Shown here one piece after another: positions 16,585 to 25,682 of a DNA stretch of 64,000 nt. The first letter of the stretch is position 1. The number at the start of each line of letters is the position of its first letter. A program made the position numbers and the translations under genes. The notes under the pieces are model-generated. The model searched no databases. It was not told the origin of the DNA and saw only the letters and a program-made list of their open reading frames with translations. This DNA is from Candidatus Saccharimonadota bacterium (GTDB lineage: Bacteria > Patescibacteriota > Saccharimonadia > Saccharimonadales > UBA4665): the NCBI GenBank assembly GCA_029288365.1, contig JARIHI010000004.1, positions 62,001 through 126,000 of the forward strand, given 5' to 3'.

Positions 16585-17826
16585 ATGGAAGTTGTAAAAA
16601 GTATCTTATTACTTGGGCGGCAGCCTGGGCTTGGATTGGCCGAACTAGAAAGCCTTTATGGCGCAGATACAATCGTGCCTTTAGGCAAAGGAGTAGCCGG
16701 ATGCTGCTTGCCAGCAAAAGAGATTGATTTTACTCGTTTGGGCGGCAGCATAAAGCTAACTGATGTCATTGGCACCATAGAAAACACCGAGTGGCGTGCC
16801 ATCGAAAAAGTACTGCTCAAACTAGTGCCTATTACCGCTACTAGTTTAGAGGAAGGCAAAATTCAGCTTGGGTTAAGCCTGTATGGTATTGAGGCGGGAT
16901 TGAAAGACATCCAAGCTACTGCCCTGCGGCTCAAAAAAGTTATTCGTACAAAGACCGATCAATCGGTGCGAGTAACACCCAACAAAACACCTGCACTTTC
17001 CTCAGCCCAAGTGATACATAATCATTTAACAGGACCTCGTGGCTTGGAAATTGTATTGATAAAAGTTGGTAGCATAACCTATGTGGCTCGTACAGTTGCC
17101 GAACAAGATATTGAATCCTATGCCCAACGCGACCAAAACCGTCCTAAGCGCGATGCCCGCGTAGGTATGTTGCCCCCAAAACTTGCTCAGATTATCGTAA
17201 ATCTTTCAGTAGCTAATACAGATCCTACACTTGGTGGAATTGTGCTCGATCCATTCTGCGGAACTGGCGTTGTGCTGCAGGAAGCAACTTTAATGGGTTT
17301 TGATATCTACGGAACAGATATTGAGCCAAGGATGGTTGAATACACTGATAAAAACCTTATGTGGCTTCTTGATCAACCCAACAATCTCATTAGCCGTCCG
17401 TCTGAGTACCGTGACAATACTAGTTGGCGATATTTCAGTCTAGAAGTCGGTGACGCAACGTCACACACATGGAAGTACTCTCCCGAAACATATGCCGGCA
17501 TTGCTTGCGAAGGATACCTAGGACAGCCATTCAATGCTTTCCCAAGCGAAGAGAAATTGCGCGAAGTTACGAATACTTGTAATCAGATTATGAAAGGCTT
17601 TTTGAAGAATATTTATCCGCAAATACAAAGCGGTACGCGTCTTTGTGTTGCCTTACCTGCCTGGCATCGCCCGAATGGCCGTTTTGAGCATCTAAAACTC
17701 CTTGACTCTCTCGAGGAACTAGGCTATAATCGAGTGGATCTTGAGCACGTTCGCGCCAAGGACTTACTCTACTACAGACCCGATCAGGTCGTAGCTCGCG
17801 AACTGCTAGTAATTACAAGGAAGTAA
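16585..17826 (+). CDS. Trm11-like RNA (guanine-N2) methyltransferase
   Basis: 413 residues with a THUMP-like N-terminal half and a Rossmann methyltransferase. The Trm11 hallmark RDQNRPKRDARVGMLPPKLAQIIVNLS precedes motif I DPFCGTGVVLQEA and the acidic strand GTDIEPRMVEY. Eukaryotic and archaeal relatives make N2-methylguanosine at tRNA position 10 with a DPPYG active site; here the equivalent reads ACEGYLGQP, so either the target or the mechanism differs. It is followed 6 bp later by rpmA. Confidence 0.8.
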   Translation: MEVVKSILLLGRQPGLGLAELESLYGADTIVPLGKGVAGCCLPAKEIDFTRLGGSIKLTDVIGTIENTEWRAIEKVLLKLVPITATSLEEGKIQLGLSLYGIEAGLKDIQATALRLKKVIRTKTDQSVRVTPNKTPALSSAQVIHNHLTGPRGLEIVLIKVGSITYVARTVAEQDIESYAQRDQNRPKRDARVGMLPPKLAQIIVNLSVANTDPTLGGIVLDPFCGTGVVLQEATLMGFDIYGTDIEPRMVEYTDKNLMWLLDQPNNLISRPSEYRDNTSWRYFSLEVGDATSHTWKYSPETYAGIACEGYLGQPFNAFPSEEKLREVTNTCNQIMKGFLKNIYPQIQSGTRLCVALPAWHRPNGRFEHLKLLDSLEELGYNRVDLEHVRAKDLLYYRPDQVVARELLVITRK

Positions 17827-17832
17827 AGGTTT

Positions 17833-18105
17833 ATGTCACACGTAAAAGCAGGCGGCACCGCCAAAAATATCCATGACAGCCCTGGCCAACGGCTTGGTGT
17901 TAAGCTGTTTGGTGGCCAAAAAGTTAAAACCGGCCAAGTAATCGTACGGCAAGTCGGCATGACAAAGCGTGCCGGCAAAGGCACTATGCTGAGCCGCAAC
18001 TTCACTATACATGCAACGCGTGACGGTGTAGTGAAATTCACTCGCCGCAAGGTAAAAACTTTCTCTGGACGCTCAGTCCCTCGCACCGAAGTCACAGTAG
18101 AGTAA
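17833..18105 (+). CDS. rpmA: Ribosomal protein L27
   Basis: The 90-residue protein starts MSHVKAGGTAKNIHDSPGQRLGVK, matching L27, whose N-terminal tail reaches the peptidyl-transferase centre. GQVIVRQVG and the basic core follow. There is no extra cleavable N-terminal extension of the Firmicutes type. A purine-rich AAAGG lies upstream. Unusually, rpmA follows a tRNA methyltransferase gene and is about 43 kb from rplU, with which it is normally paired. Confidence 0.97.
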   Translation: MSHVKAGGTAKNIHDSPGQRLGVKLFGGQKVKTGQVIVRQVGMTKRAGKGTMLSRNFTIHATRDGVVKFTRRKVKTFSGRSVPRTEVTVE

Positions 18106-18219
18106 GAACTCACTGATCCTCAAATACAGGGTCTTGATATTGTTGCATCTTGGCAAGAAGTCGATTAGGAAATAACCGTACCGGGTTAGCTAATAACTGT
18201 ATCTGTGGTAAAGGCTAGA

Positions 18220-18235
18220 ACATTATTAATAATGT
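18220..18235. other. 16-bp perfect palindrome between rpmA and a receiver gene
   Basis: ACATTATTAATAATGT is a perfect 16-bp palindrome in the 135-bp gap between the converging rpmA and receiver genes. It could be a weak terminator or an operator. The rest of the gap shows nothing I can name. Confidence 0.35.
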
Positions 18236-18240
18236 GGGAT

Positions 18241-18627
18241 TTAGATGTTGAGGTGTTGCTTGATATGGTCTACCACGTCAGCAATCACCACTTGTGATTT
18301 TACAAGATAATCATCGGCACCTAGAGCTTCCGCACGCTGGCGATCGCTATCCTGACTAAGTGCGGTTAACATAATAACTTTCACATTAGCTGTCTGTGGC
18401 GTATTACGCAAAATATCTAATACGTCGAATCCACTGACTTTTGGCATCATTACATCAAGCAATATAAGGTCTGGATGATATTCCTGCGCCACTGCAAGCG
18501 CATCTTCACCGTTGGCCACTCGACGGATTTCAAACCCTTCGGCCTCCAGACGTATCATATATACGTTTGCTAACGCGTCATCATCTTCTACTAACAGAAT
18601 TCTTTTTTTGGATTTGTCGCTATCCAT
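18241..18627 (-). CDS. Stand-alone response regulator receiver, canonical
   Basis: A CheY-like single domain of 128 residues with all key residues: acid pocket in LLVEDDDAL, acceptor Asp in LILLDVMMP, Thr in MLTALS and Lys in LVKSQ. No DNA-binding or other output domain, so it probably acts by protein contact. No cognate histidine kinase is adjacent. It lies 27 bp downstream of pyrG on the same strand. It contrasts with the degenerate receiver at 11663. Confidence 0.92.
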   Translation of the reverse strand: MDSDKSKKRILLVEDDDALANVYMIRLEAEGFEIRRVANGEDALAVAQEYHPDLILLDVMMPKVSGFDVLDILRNTPQTANVKVIMLTALSQDSDRQRAEALGADDYLVKSQVVIADVVDHIKQHLNI

Positions 18628-18654
18628 ACTGCTTATACTTTGCCTGATTTTACG

Positions 18655-20256
18655 TTACTTTGCAACTAAAGCGCCGATAAACCCGTTAAACATAGGATGG
18701 GGACGGTTTGGGCGGGATTTGAATTCAGGATGAAATTGGCTAGCCACCAAAAATGGATGATCTATACCTTCAATTATTTCTACTAACTCACCATCAGGAG
18801 AAACGCCTACCGCCTTGATGCCCCACGATTCATATTGCTCGCGGTAAGCATTATTAGCCTCGTAGCGATGCCTATGACGCTCTACGATATCAGAATCGCC
18901 GTAGAGGGCTTCTGATTTACTCCCTGTTGTAATTTTACAGGGGTAGTCACCCAAGCGCATGGTACCACCGGTGTTTTCTTTGCCTTTTTGATCTTCCATA
19001 GTGTGGATAACCGGATTTTTAGTATCTGCACTAAATTCAGTTGAGTTAGCATCATCTATACCGGCGTTGCGAGCTGCGCCAATAACCATCACCTGCATAC
19101 CCAAGCACAAGCCCAAGTACGGCTTTTTATTCTTTAGCGCGTATATCGCAGCCTTGATCTTACCTTCAACACCTCTGTTACCAAACCCACCGGGCACGAC
19201 AATACCGTCCACTGACTCTAGCTCTGCGGTATTGCCGGTTTTACCTAATTCTTCAGCGTCAATCCACTTGATTTCTACGTCACTATCCTGATGCCACGCT
19301 GCATGACGCAATGCTTCAAATACTGACATATAGGTGTCGGCGTTATCCATATACTTTGCCACTACACCTACTGTTACCTTGGTGTTATGCTGTTTTTTGG
19401 CAAGCGATACTAATGATTCCCAGTCACCCATTTGAGCAACGTCAGCAGTAATACCCAGTTTCTTGCAAATAGCATCATCAATGCCGGCCTGCAATAATGT
19501 TAGCGGCACTTCGTAAATTGTCTGAGCATTCGGCAGTAATGCTACCGCTGACTCGTCAACACCGCAAAAAAGGCTTAATTTTTTCTTAGCGCTTTCGGGA
19601 GCAGGCCGCTCACTACGCGCAACCAATATATCGGGAGTGATTCCTAGTCCACGCAGATCACGAACAGCACTTTGAGCCGGCTTAGTTTTAGTTTCGTGAC
19701 TTACGCTAAGATACGGCAAGTACACCACATGGACATAGGCGCAATTTTCACGACCTACACGCAATCCAAACTCACGAATCGCTTCTACGAACGCCAGCGA
19801 CTCATAATCCCCGACTGTACCGCCAATTTCTACAATATGAACGTCGTAGCCTTTGCCAGCTTCCTGGACGGCATCTTGGATAGCATTGGTAACATGGGGA
19901 ATAATTTGAATGGTATCACCTTGGTGCATACCGTTTCGCTCATCTTCTATGACTTTAGTGAAGATGCGTCCGCTCATAATTGAGCTGGATTGGGTAAGTT
20001 CTTGGTCAAGAAATCGTTCGTAGTGGCCAAGGTCCAAGTCAGTCTCAGCGCCATCTTTGGTAACAAAACATTCGCCGTGTTCGCGCGGGTTAAGTGTACC
20101 AGCATCTACATTAAGATATGGGTCACATTTCTGAAGATTTACCTTGAAGCCCCGTGCCTTGAGCACCTTCCCGATTGAAGCGGCCGTGATACCCTTTCCC
20201 AGTCCGGAAAGCACTCCACCAGTTACAAAGATGTACTTTGTCGCTTTTTCAGCCAC
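18655..20256 (-). CDS. pyrG: CTP synthase
   Basis: Makes CTP from UTP, ATP and glutamine. The N-terminal synthase domain begins KYIFVTGGVLSGLGKGITAASIG, with Mg/ATP residues intact. The C-terminal glutamine amidotransferase has GGFGNRGVEGK, the nucleophile Cys in LGLCLGMQ, and the His/Glu pair in QFHPEFKSRP. Length 533 is standard. The start is GTG with GGGGAG 7 nt upstream; a TATAAG lies a little further up. Confidence 0.97.
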   Translation of the reverse strand: MAEKATKYIFVTGGVLSGLGKGITAASIGKVLKARGFKVNLQKCDPYLNVDAGTLNPREHGECFVTKDGAETDLDLGHYERFLDQELTQSSSIMSGRIFTKVIEDERNGMHQGDTIQIIPHVTNAIQDAVQEAGKGYDVHIVEIGGTVGDYESLAFVEAIREFGLRVGRENCAYVHVVYLPYLSVSHETKTKPAQSAVRDLRGLGITPDILVARSERPAPESAKKKLSLFCGVDESAVALLPNAQTIYEVPLTLLQAGIDDAICKKLGITADVAQMGDWESLVSLAKKQHNTKVTVGVVAKYMDNADTYMSVFEALRHAAWHQDSDVEIKWIDAEELGKTGNTAELESVDGIVVPGGFGNRGVEGKIKAAIYALKNKKPYLGLCLGMQVMVIGAARNAGIDDANSTEFSADTKNPVIHTMEDQKGKENTGGTMRLGDYPCKITTGSKSEALYGDSDIVERHRHRYEANNAYREQYESWGIKAVGVSPDGELVEIIEGIDHPFLVASQFHPEFKSRPNRPHPMFNGFIGALVAK

Positions 20257-20317
20257 TTTGTTTTCTCCCCAAATATGTACCTTATACTACCCTAGTCCTC
20301 ACCTTGAGGCAAGGTAA

Positions 20318-21574
20318 TTATGGGTTTTGCTTCTGCAAAAATTGCAATGCTGCATCTTTTTGCGGATCAACGCCCTTTTTATAGTCCTCTTCAGTCATTT
20401 TGACCTGTTGATCAGGATTAATACCTTTTTTATCAATATTTTCACCATTAGGTCGATACCATCTGGCAACCGTTATTTTCAGTTCTGCGCCGTCTTTGAG
20501 ATTAATGATTTCTTGTACGCTGCCCTTGCCATAACTCTTTGTACCAATAAGTGTAGCTGCTCCGTTATCTTTTAGCGCACCGGCCACAATCTCACTTGCA
20601 CTAGCGCTTCCTTCGTCGATTAATACAGCCGTGGGCACATGCGCAAGCATAGCTTGGCCAAAAGCAGTGTATGTTTGCTCCACTTTGCCGTCTCGCTTCT
20701 CTTGCAATACTGTTTTACCTTCTGGCAGCCATACACTTGCTACATCCACTGCAGACGGCAGTAGCCCCCCAGGGTTACTGCGCATATCAAGTATGACCCC
20801 CTTTACCTGGTGCTGCTTGAAGTCTTTGGCAGCCTTGTTGACCAAACGGGAAGTATCTTCGCCGAATTGCGTGATTTGGATATAGCCGATGTTGCCCGCA
20901 ATAATTTCGGACTTAACACTTGGCACCTTAATATCTTCACGAGTTATTTTGAATTCTTTTCGTTCGGTACCTCGTAAAATCTCAAGTGTTACTACCGTAC
21001 CTTTCTTGCCACGAATACGGTTCACTGCCTCGTCAATTGACAAATCAGCAGTGCTTTTGCCATTGATACTTACTATCACGTCTTTTGCCCGAAGTCCGGC
21101 TTTGTCCGCAGGATATCCAGTGAGTGGCGACATAATGATCACATTATCTTTATCATCCTTACCAAGTTGGGCACCAATGCCGCTAAACGTACCCGAAAGC
21201 TGATCATTGAAATCTTTGGCTTCTTTGGCGTTGAAGTAATCAGTATACGGATCACCAGCAGCTTTTACTAAGCCTGCATTTAAGCCGTCTTGGAGTTCTG
21301 TAGTGCTCAGTTTACCGTCGTAATTTGCCCGTAATAAATCATATATTCGCTCTGTGTCTTCGTAGCTTAAATTATCCGGAAGATTTTTGTTTGCTGTAAC
21401 GCTACCCCTAACGCTGATGGTACCGTTGCCTATGTTGAGGCCTGTCCAAAACACGAGCAGTAAAATAATCACGTTAACGCCCGAGCGCAGGATTTTTTTG
21501 GACCATATTTTTGAATGTATGGTTTTAGTATTGTTTTGCGTACTTTTAGATTGTATGTGCTGTTTTTGAGCCAC
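20318..21574 (-). CDS. S41 C-terminal processing peptidase (CtpA-like), membrane anchored
   Basis: A periplasm-facing/extracytoplasmic serine protease. One N-terminal membrane helix (about 31-49) is followed by a PDZ domain (about 130-210) and the S41 catalytic domain. The catalytic dyad is Ser325 in GSASAS and Lys350 in YGKGSVQ; the oxyanion segment DMRSNPGG is present. A short C-terminal tail follows. The GTG start has AGGGGAG 5 nt upstream, and a TATAAT lies about 31 nt before it. It sits downstream of the CHAP hydrolase and ftsEX, where it could process wall hydrolases or their regulators. Confidence 0.93.
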   Translation of the reverse strand: MAQKQHIQSKSTQNNTKTIHSKIWSKKILRSGVNVIILLLVFWTGLNIGNGTISVRGSVTANKNLPDNLSYEDTERIYDLLRANYDGKLSTTELQDGLNAGLVKAAGDPYTDYFNAKEAKDFNDQLSGTFSGIGAQLGKDDKDNVIIMSPLTGYPADKAGLRAKDVIVSINGKSTADLSIDEAVNRIRGKKGTVVTLEILRGTERKEFKITREDIKVPSVKSEIIAGNIGYIQITQFGEDTSRLVNKAAKDFKQHQVKGVILDMRSNPGGLLPSAVDVASVWLPEGKTVLQEKRDGKVEQTYTAFGQAMLAHVPTAVLIDEGSASASEIVAGALKDNGAATLIGTKSYGKGSVQEIINLKDGAELKITVARWYRPNGENIDKKGINPDQQVKMTEEDYKKGVDPQKDAALQFLQKQNP

Positions 21575-21656
21575 AAAGCTCCCCTCTCACTTATTACAAT
21601 CCTATATTATAGCCTGCTCACGTATACGTTACCATAAGTAATATAGTCTACAGTTA

Positions 21657-22829
21657 TTAGCGCCAAACGCGCCACTGGTATGAGAATTGTCCAGTCAACT
21701 GCTGGTTGTATTGCGATACATAGATTCGATTGCCATCAACAGCTTCCACGTACATAGCGTGTCCCCAGGTGCCAGCAGTACTAATAGCGATATCGCCTGG
21801 CTGTGGCGTTCTAAATACGTAACTGGCTGGCGCCCGGCCTACCCAATCTTTGGCATTTCCATAATTTATTGGAATACTACGGCCCGATGCTCCAACCGCC
21901 CATGCCGCATATGATACGCACTGTCTAGTACAATAACCCCATCCATCAGGGGAGTCCGGATAACTATCATAAAACGAACATGGTGCAAGCTGCATACTAA
22001 ATCCAGCATTTTTGTAAGGGTAATTGCCTGGGTTAAACGCATGCACAGCTCCTGGGAAGCGAATAAAATACATACCGCCGTCCGGTACTATGCCGCTACT
22101 GTTAGCGGCACGTTGTGCAGCAATCTGTCGATTCAATTCTTCAATCTTCGCCTGATTATTTTTAGTACGATCATTAAATTCTGCTTGCTGCTGTTGATTC
22201 ATCGACAATAAACGAGCTTGCTCTGCCCGGCTTGCATCTACCACTGACCGCTGGGATTGTAGTGAAGCCAGGAGTACTTCGATTTGTTTCTTCTTTGCAT
22301 TTAGTTCGTTTTGAAGCTTGGCAATTTTGGCCATAGTTTCTTGAATTTTATGCTGTACAGCATTTCGGTATGTTTCTTTATCAACGAATTCACTAAGATC
22401 TTTACTGGTAGCAAGCATCTCTATGGTGGTCATATCACCATTTACGTACATGGCCTTGATATTTTCGCCTAAAACTTTACGTTGCCTGTCGAGTTCTGCT
22501 TGTTGCTGTTGAATCTGCTGTTCAAGCAAAGATTTTTGGGCTTCTTGTTGATTAATTTGGCCTTGAAGCTGGTCAATTTGAGCCTGTAATTGTGAGATAG
22601 CGTTTTGATAACTTGTCGCAGTGGCAACCAAGTTTTTTACAGCAGCTTTATTAGATCTATTTTCTTGCTGTAAAGCTTGTACCTGATCTTCGAGGCTTTG
22701 AGCTTGAACTATGCGGGTAACACTTATCGAGCTTACTAGGAATAAAAAAGCTACAACTACCAAAAGGATCCGGTAGCTGCCACGGGCAATAGAAGATGTA
22801 TATCGGTGTAATGTATTTTTTTTGAGCAT
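21657..22829 (-). CDS. Secreted coiled-coil CHAP hydrolase (PcsB-like)
   Basis: 390 residues: signal peptide or anchor (1-44), a long coiled coil (about 45-240, Gln-rich), a linker, and a C-terminal CHAP domain with catalytic Cys304 (YCTRQCVSYAAW) and His357 (WGHAMYVE). This arrangement matches PcsB-type peptidoglycan hydrolases that are activated by FtsEX during division. FtsX and FtsE lie directly upstream on the same strand. It has its own sigma70-like promoter, about 30 nt before the ATG, and no clear Shine-Dalgarno sequence. Confidence 0.9.
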   Translation of the reverse strand: MLKKNTLHRYTSSIARGSYRILLVVVAFLFLVSSISVTRIVQAQSLEDQVQALQQENRSNKAAVKNLVATATSYQNAISQLQAQIDQLQGQINQQEAQKSLLEQQIQQQQAELDRQRKVLGENIKAMYVNGDMTTIEMLATSKDLSEFVDKETYRNAVQHKIQETMAKIAKLQNELNAKKKQIEVLLASLQSQRSVVDASRAEQARLLSMNQQQQAEFNDRTKNNQAKIEELNRQIAAQRAANSSGIVPDGGMYFIRFPGAVHAFNPGNYPYKNAGFSMQLAPCSFYDSYPDSPDGWGYCTRQCVSYAAWAVGASGRSIPINYGNAKDWVGRAPASYVFRTPQPGDIAISTAGTWGHAMYVEAVDGNRIYVSQYNQQLTGQFSYQWRVWR

Positions 22830-22859
22830 AGTTTTTGTTTTAGATTATGCTTACTTAGC

Positions 22860-22888
22860 ATTATACACCGCTTGTGCTTGATTGTAAA
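22860..22888 (-). promoter_or_regulatory. Sigma70-type promoter for the CHAP hydrolase
   Basis: On the minus strand TTTACA (22883-22888), a 17-nt spacer and TATAAT (22860-22865) form a near-consensus promoter. The predicted leader to the CHAP gene is about 25 nt. It lets the hydrolase be expressed independently of ftsEX. Confidence 0.7.
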
Positions 22889-22907
22889 CCCCTGTTAGGG
22901 CTTGTTT

Positions 22908-23855
22908 TTATTTTTTTGTTGTCTTGAACTTAAGGTAGCGACGAGTTGCCACAATTGAAGAAGTTGCTCCAATAACTACGCCAATACCGACCTGAATAAG
23001 TAGGAGTATCCAGAAATGATTATTGAAATATCGTTCCGCATACCCGATATCCAAAAGACCTAAGCTACTTGCCTCTAAGGTGCTCGATGAAGCAATAAAG
23101 AGTGCTTTTATGAGTCCTATAGAAATAAGTCCTGACACTACACCATAAATAACAGCTTCCACGACAAATGGGCCACGGATATACCAAGTATTTGCGCCCA
23201 AGAGTCGCATGATAGATATCTCATCACGCCGATTAAATATGGCCATCTGGATGGTATTAAAGATAATAAGCACCGAAATAATCGCGAATAACGCGATGCC
23301 AGCAATACCAACACGCTGTAATACATTGGCAGCATGGCTGATTTTATCAATCGCTTCTTTGCGATCTCCCGAATATGAAGGTTCTTCTGATTGTAATTTT
23401 TTATTTTCAGTCTTATTTAGAAACATTTGAATTTCTTTTACCCTATCGAGGTCTTTTGGCTTGACCCGGATAGTAGCCGGTAGTGGGTTGTCAGTTTGGT
23501 TAATTGCCTGCAGCAACTCTTGATTGCCTATGTTTTCTTGGCGATAAGCTTCAAGGGCTTCGTCTTTTGAAAGGTAACGTGTACTCGATACATTCGGCAA
23601 AGCCTCAAGGCGCTGAGTGAAATCACGTTGCTGCTTTGTAGTTACTTCGTCTTTCAAGTAAACCGAGACGTCTATTTTGTCGGTAATCTGCTTAATAGTG
23701 CCCGAAAGCGTGGTGTTCACAACGAGTGACAGTAAAATAATAGTCAATGTCACGACCATCACGGCCATGGCAGCAACTGCCAAAGAGGCATTCCGGAAGA
23801 AATTAATAACCCCGGTACGAACAATCCGCAAAAATGTAATCCAATTCCTGTGCAT
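22908..23855 (-). CDS. ftsX: Cell division protein FtsX
   Basis: Permease-like subunit of the FtsEX complex. It has an N-terminal cytoplasmic segment, one membrane helix (about 25-47), an extracellular domain (about 50-170, with DKIDVSVYLKDEVTT, the standard FtsX extracellular strand) and three C-terminal helices. MAIFNRRDEISIMRLLGA is the conserved coupling loop that contacts FtsE. Length 315 is normal. It follows ftsE by 9 bp and precedes the PcsB-like hydrolase. Confidence 0.95.
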   Translation of the reverse strand: MHRNWITFLRIVRTGVINFFRNASLAVAAMAVMVVTLTIILLSLVVNTTLSGTIKQITDKIDVSVYLKDEVTTKQQRDFTQRLEALPNVSSTRYLSKDEALEAYRQENIGNQELLQAINQTDNPLPATIRVKPKDLDRVKEIQMFLNKTENKKLQSEEPSYSGDRKEAIDKISHAANVLQRVGIAGIALFAIISVLIIFNTIQMAIFNRRDEISIMRLLGANTWYIRGPFVVEAVIYGVVSGLISIGLIKALFIASSSTLEASSLGLLDIGYAERYFNNHFWILLLIQVGIGVVIGATSSIVATRRYLKFKTTKK

Positions 23856-23864
23856 AATGTAGTG

Positions 23865-24548
23865 TTACAGCTTATAGCTGGCGTGTGCCCTGTCGCTTGC
23901 AATTTTACCGTGTTGGATGGTTACCACCCGTCGCTTTAGTTTATTGACAATTTCTTGGTTATGAGTTGTCAGAAGTACTGTCGTGCCAAACCGGTTAATT
24001 TTTTCCAAGACTGCTATGACATCCCAAGCATGCTTTGGATCGAGATTGCCGGTAGGCTCATCAGCGATCAAAATTTTCGGCTGGCGCACAATCGCACGAG
24101 CAATAGCTACACGCTGACGCTCACCACCAGATAATTCACGCGGCATGCTGTTTTCTTTGCCTTTTAAGTTTACGATGTCTAGTACTTTAGGTACGGTGTG
24201 TTTGATTTCGTGATTGCTCATACCAACAATCTCTAGTGCAAAGGCTACATTTTCAAACACAGTACGGTTTGGTAGTAGCTTAAAATCCTGGAATACCACA
24301 CCGATTTTACGCCGCAGTAGCGGAATATTCTTGTCTTTAAGCTTGTCGTAATCAATGCCACCGATAATAATTTTGCCACTAGTTTGGCGCTCTTCACGGG
24401 TTAGAAGCTTAAGTAGCGTTGACTTACCGGCACCGCTCTGCCCAACTACGATTACAAATTCTTTCGGTTCTACATGAAGACTAATTCGGTCTAGCGCCGG
24501 TGTGGGACTTTTGCCATAAACTTTTGTTACCCGATCCAATAAAATCAT
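23865..24548 (-). CDS. ftsE: Cell division ATP-binding protein FtsE
   Basis: ABC ATPase that powers FtsX to control peptidoglycan hydrolases. Walker A GQSGAGKST at residues 36-44, Q-loop in VVFQDFKLL, signature LSGGERQR, Walker B ILIADEPTGNLDP and the switch His in LLTTHN are all present. 227 residues is normal. A TATAGT hexamer at 24557-24562 ends 8 nt before the ATG. Confidence 0.97.
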   Translation of the reverse strand: MILLDRVTKVYGKSPTPALDRISLHVEPKEFVIVVGQSGAGKSTLLKLLTREERQTSGKIIIGGIDYDKLKDKNIPLLRRKIGVVFQDFKLLPNRTVFENVAFALEIVGMSNHEIKHTVPKVLDIVNLKGKENSMPRELSGGERQRVAIARAIVRQPKILIADEPTGNLDPKHAWDVIAVLEKINRFGTTVLLTTHNQEIVNKLKRRVVTIQHGKIASDRAHASYKL

Positions 24549-24556
24549 TACTATCT

Positions 24557-24562
24557 ACTATA
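24557..24562 (-). promoter_or_regulatory. -10 hexamer 8 nt before ftsE
   Basis: TATAGT on the minus strand, with 8 nt to the ATG of ftsE. It would give a leader of 0-3 nt. One of about ten such arrangements in this window. Confidence 0.5.
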
Positions 24563-24593
24563 CCATAAGAGCAATAGTGACGTAAGGTCCGGC

Positions 24594-25676
24594 CTAACCC
24601 AAATTACTGTTCAGATAGGCTTCTATAAACGAGTCTATGTTACCGTTTAGCACGCTGTCGGGATCGGAGGTTTCGTATTTGGTACGAAGATCTTTAACCA
24701 TCTTGTAAGGGTGCAATACGTAAGAACGAATTTGGTTACCCCATTCGGCAGATTGATTGGGGCCTTTCAACTGACTGATTTTATCCTGGTGCTGTTCAAG
24801 CTGTAATTGTGCTAATCGGGACCGCAAAATAGTCAGAGCAGTTTCTTTGTTTTGTAATTGGCTACGCTCGTTTTGGATTGCCACAGTGATACCAGTAGGA
24901 GTATGGGTTATACGTACTGCTGAGTCAGTGGTGTTGACGCTTTGTCCACCATGTCCGCCAGCACGGTACACGTCTATTTTAAGGTCTTTTTCATCGATTT
25001 CTACTTCCGCAGCCCGTTCAATTTTCGGTAATATCTCAACTTTGGCAAAGCTGGTTTGGCGCAAATTATCTGCATTGAATGGACTCAATCGTACCAAGCG
25101 ATGTACACCATTTTCAGAGCGCAACTTACCAAAGAGCAGTTCGCCGGAAATTTCAAGCGTAGTGCTTTTTATGCCTGCTTCTTCGCCAGCCGATTCATCC
25201 ACTACTTTTACAAGATAGCTATGTTTTTCTGCCCACCGAATATACATGCGCTGAAGCATCTGGGCCCAATCTTGGGCATCGGTACCACCCGCCCCAGCAT
25301 GAATTGACAAAATAACATCGTGATCATCATACGGCCCAGTAAATTTTAGAGCTTCTTTAAGTTGATTGAATGTAACTATTGCTTCGGTTGTTTGTTGACC
25401 GATATCTGTCTGCAAACTAGCGTCATTTGCCTCAGCCAATTCAAGTAAATCTTGGAGGTCTTTGCGGAGATTTACCCAAGGTTCAGTACGATTGGTCAGG
25501 CTGGCTTGTTTTTTACTGACAGTTTGAGCTGCATGGCTATCGTTCCAAAAATCCGGCTGCGCCATTTGGTTAGTAAGCGCCTGCTGTTCAGCTAAAAGTT
25601 TATCTATGCCCAGTTTTTGCCAGGCTTCGGCTACCTGCTTTTGTAAATCTTGCAGTTTACTTACAATCTCATTCAT
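24594..25676 (-). CDS. prfB: Peptide chain release factor 2
   Basis: Terminates translation at UGA and UAA. The GGQ loop is in [21 protein letters not shown] and the codon-recognition tripeptide region lies before FAKVEILP. The gene is one uninterrupted frame: the programmed +1 frameshift site found in most bacterial prfB genes is absent, so the usual RF2 autoregulation is missing. I use the ATG at 25674-25676; a GTG immediately precedes it. It lies 6 bp after the M16 peptidase gene. Confidence 0.95.
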   Translation of the reverse strand: MNEIVSKLQDLQKQVAEAWQKLGIDKLLAEQQALTNQMAQPDFWNDSHAAQTVSKKQASLTNRTEPWVNLRKDLQDLLELAEANDASLQTDIGQQTTEAIVTFNQLKEALKFTGPYDDHDVILSIHAGAGGTDAQDWAQMLQRMYIRWAEKHSYLVKVVDESAGEEAGIKSTTLEISGELLFGKLRSENGVHRLVRLSPFNADNLRQTSFAKVEILPKIERAAEVEIDEKDLKIDVYRAGGHGGQSVNTTDSAVRITHTPTGITVAIQNERSQLQNKETALTILRSRLAQLQLEQHQDKISQLKGPNQSAEWGNQIRSYVLHPYKMVKDLRTKYETSDPDSVLNGNIDSFIEAYLNSNLG

Positions 25677-25682
25677 CACAAC

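Noticed and set aside
10925-18137. TACAGGGTCTTGA shared near 10925 and 18125
   Set aside because: A 13-bp match between two places in 64 kb is expected by chance.
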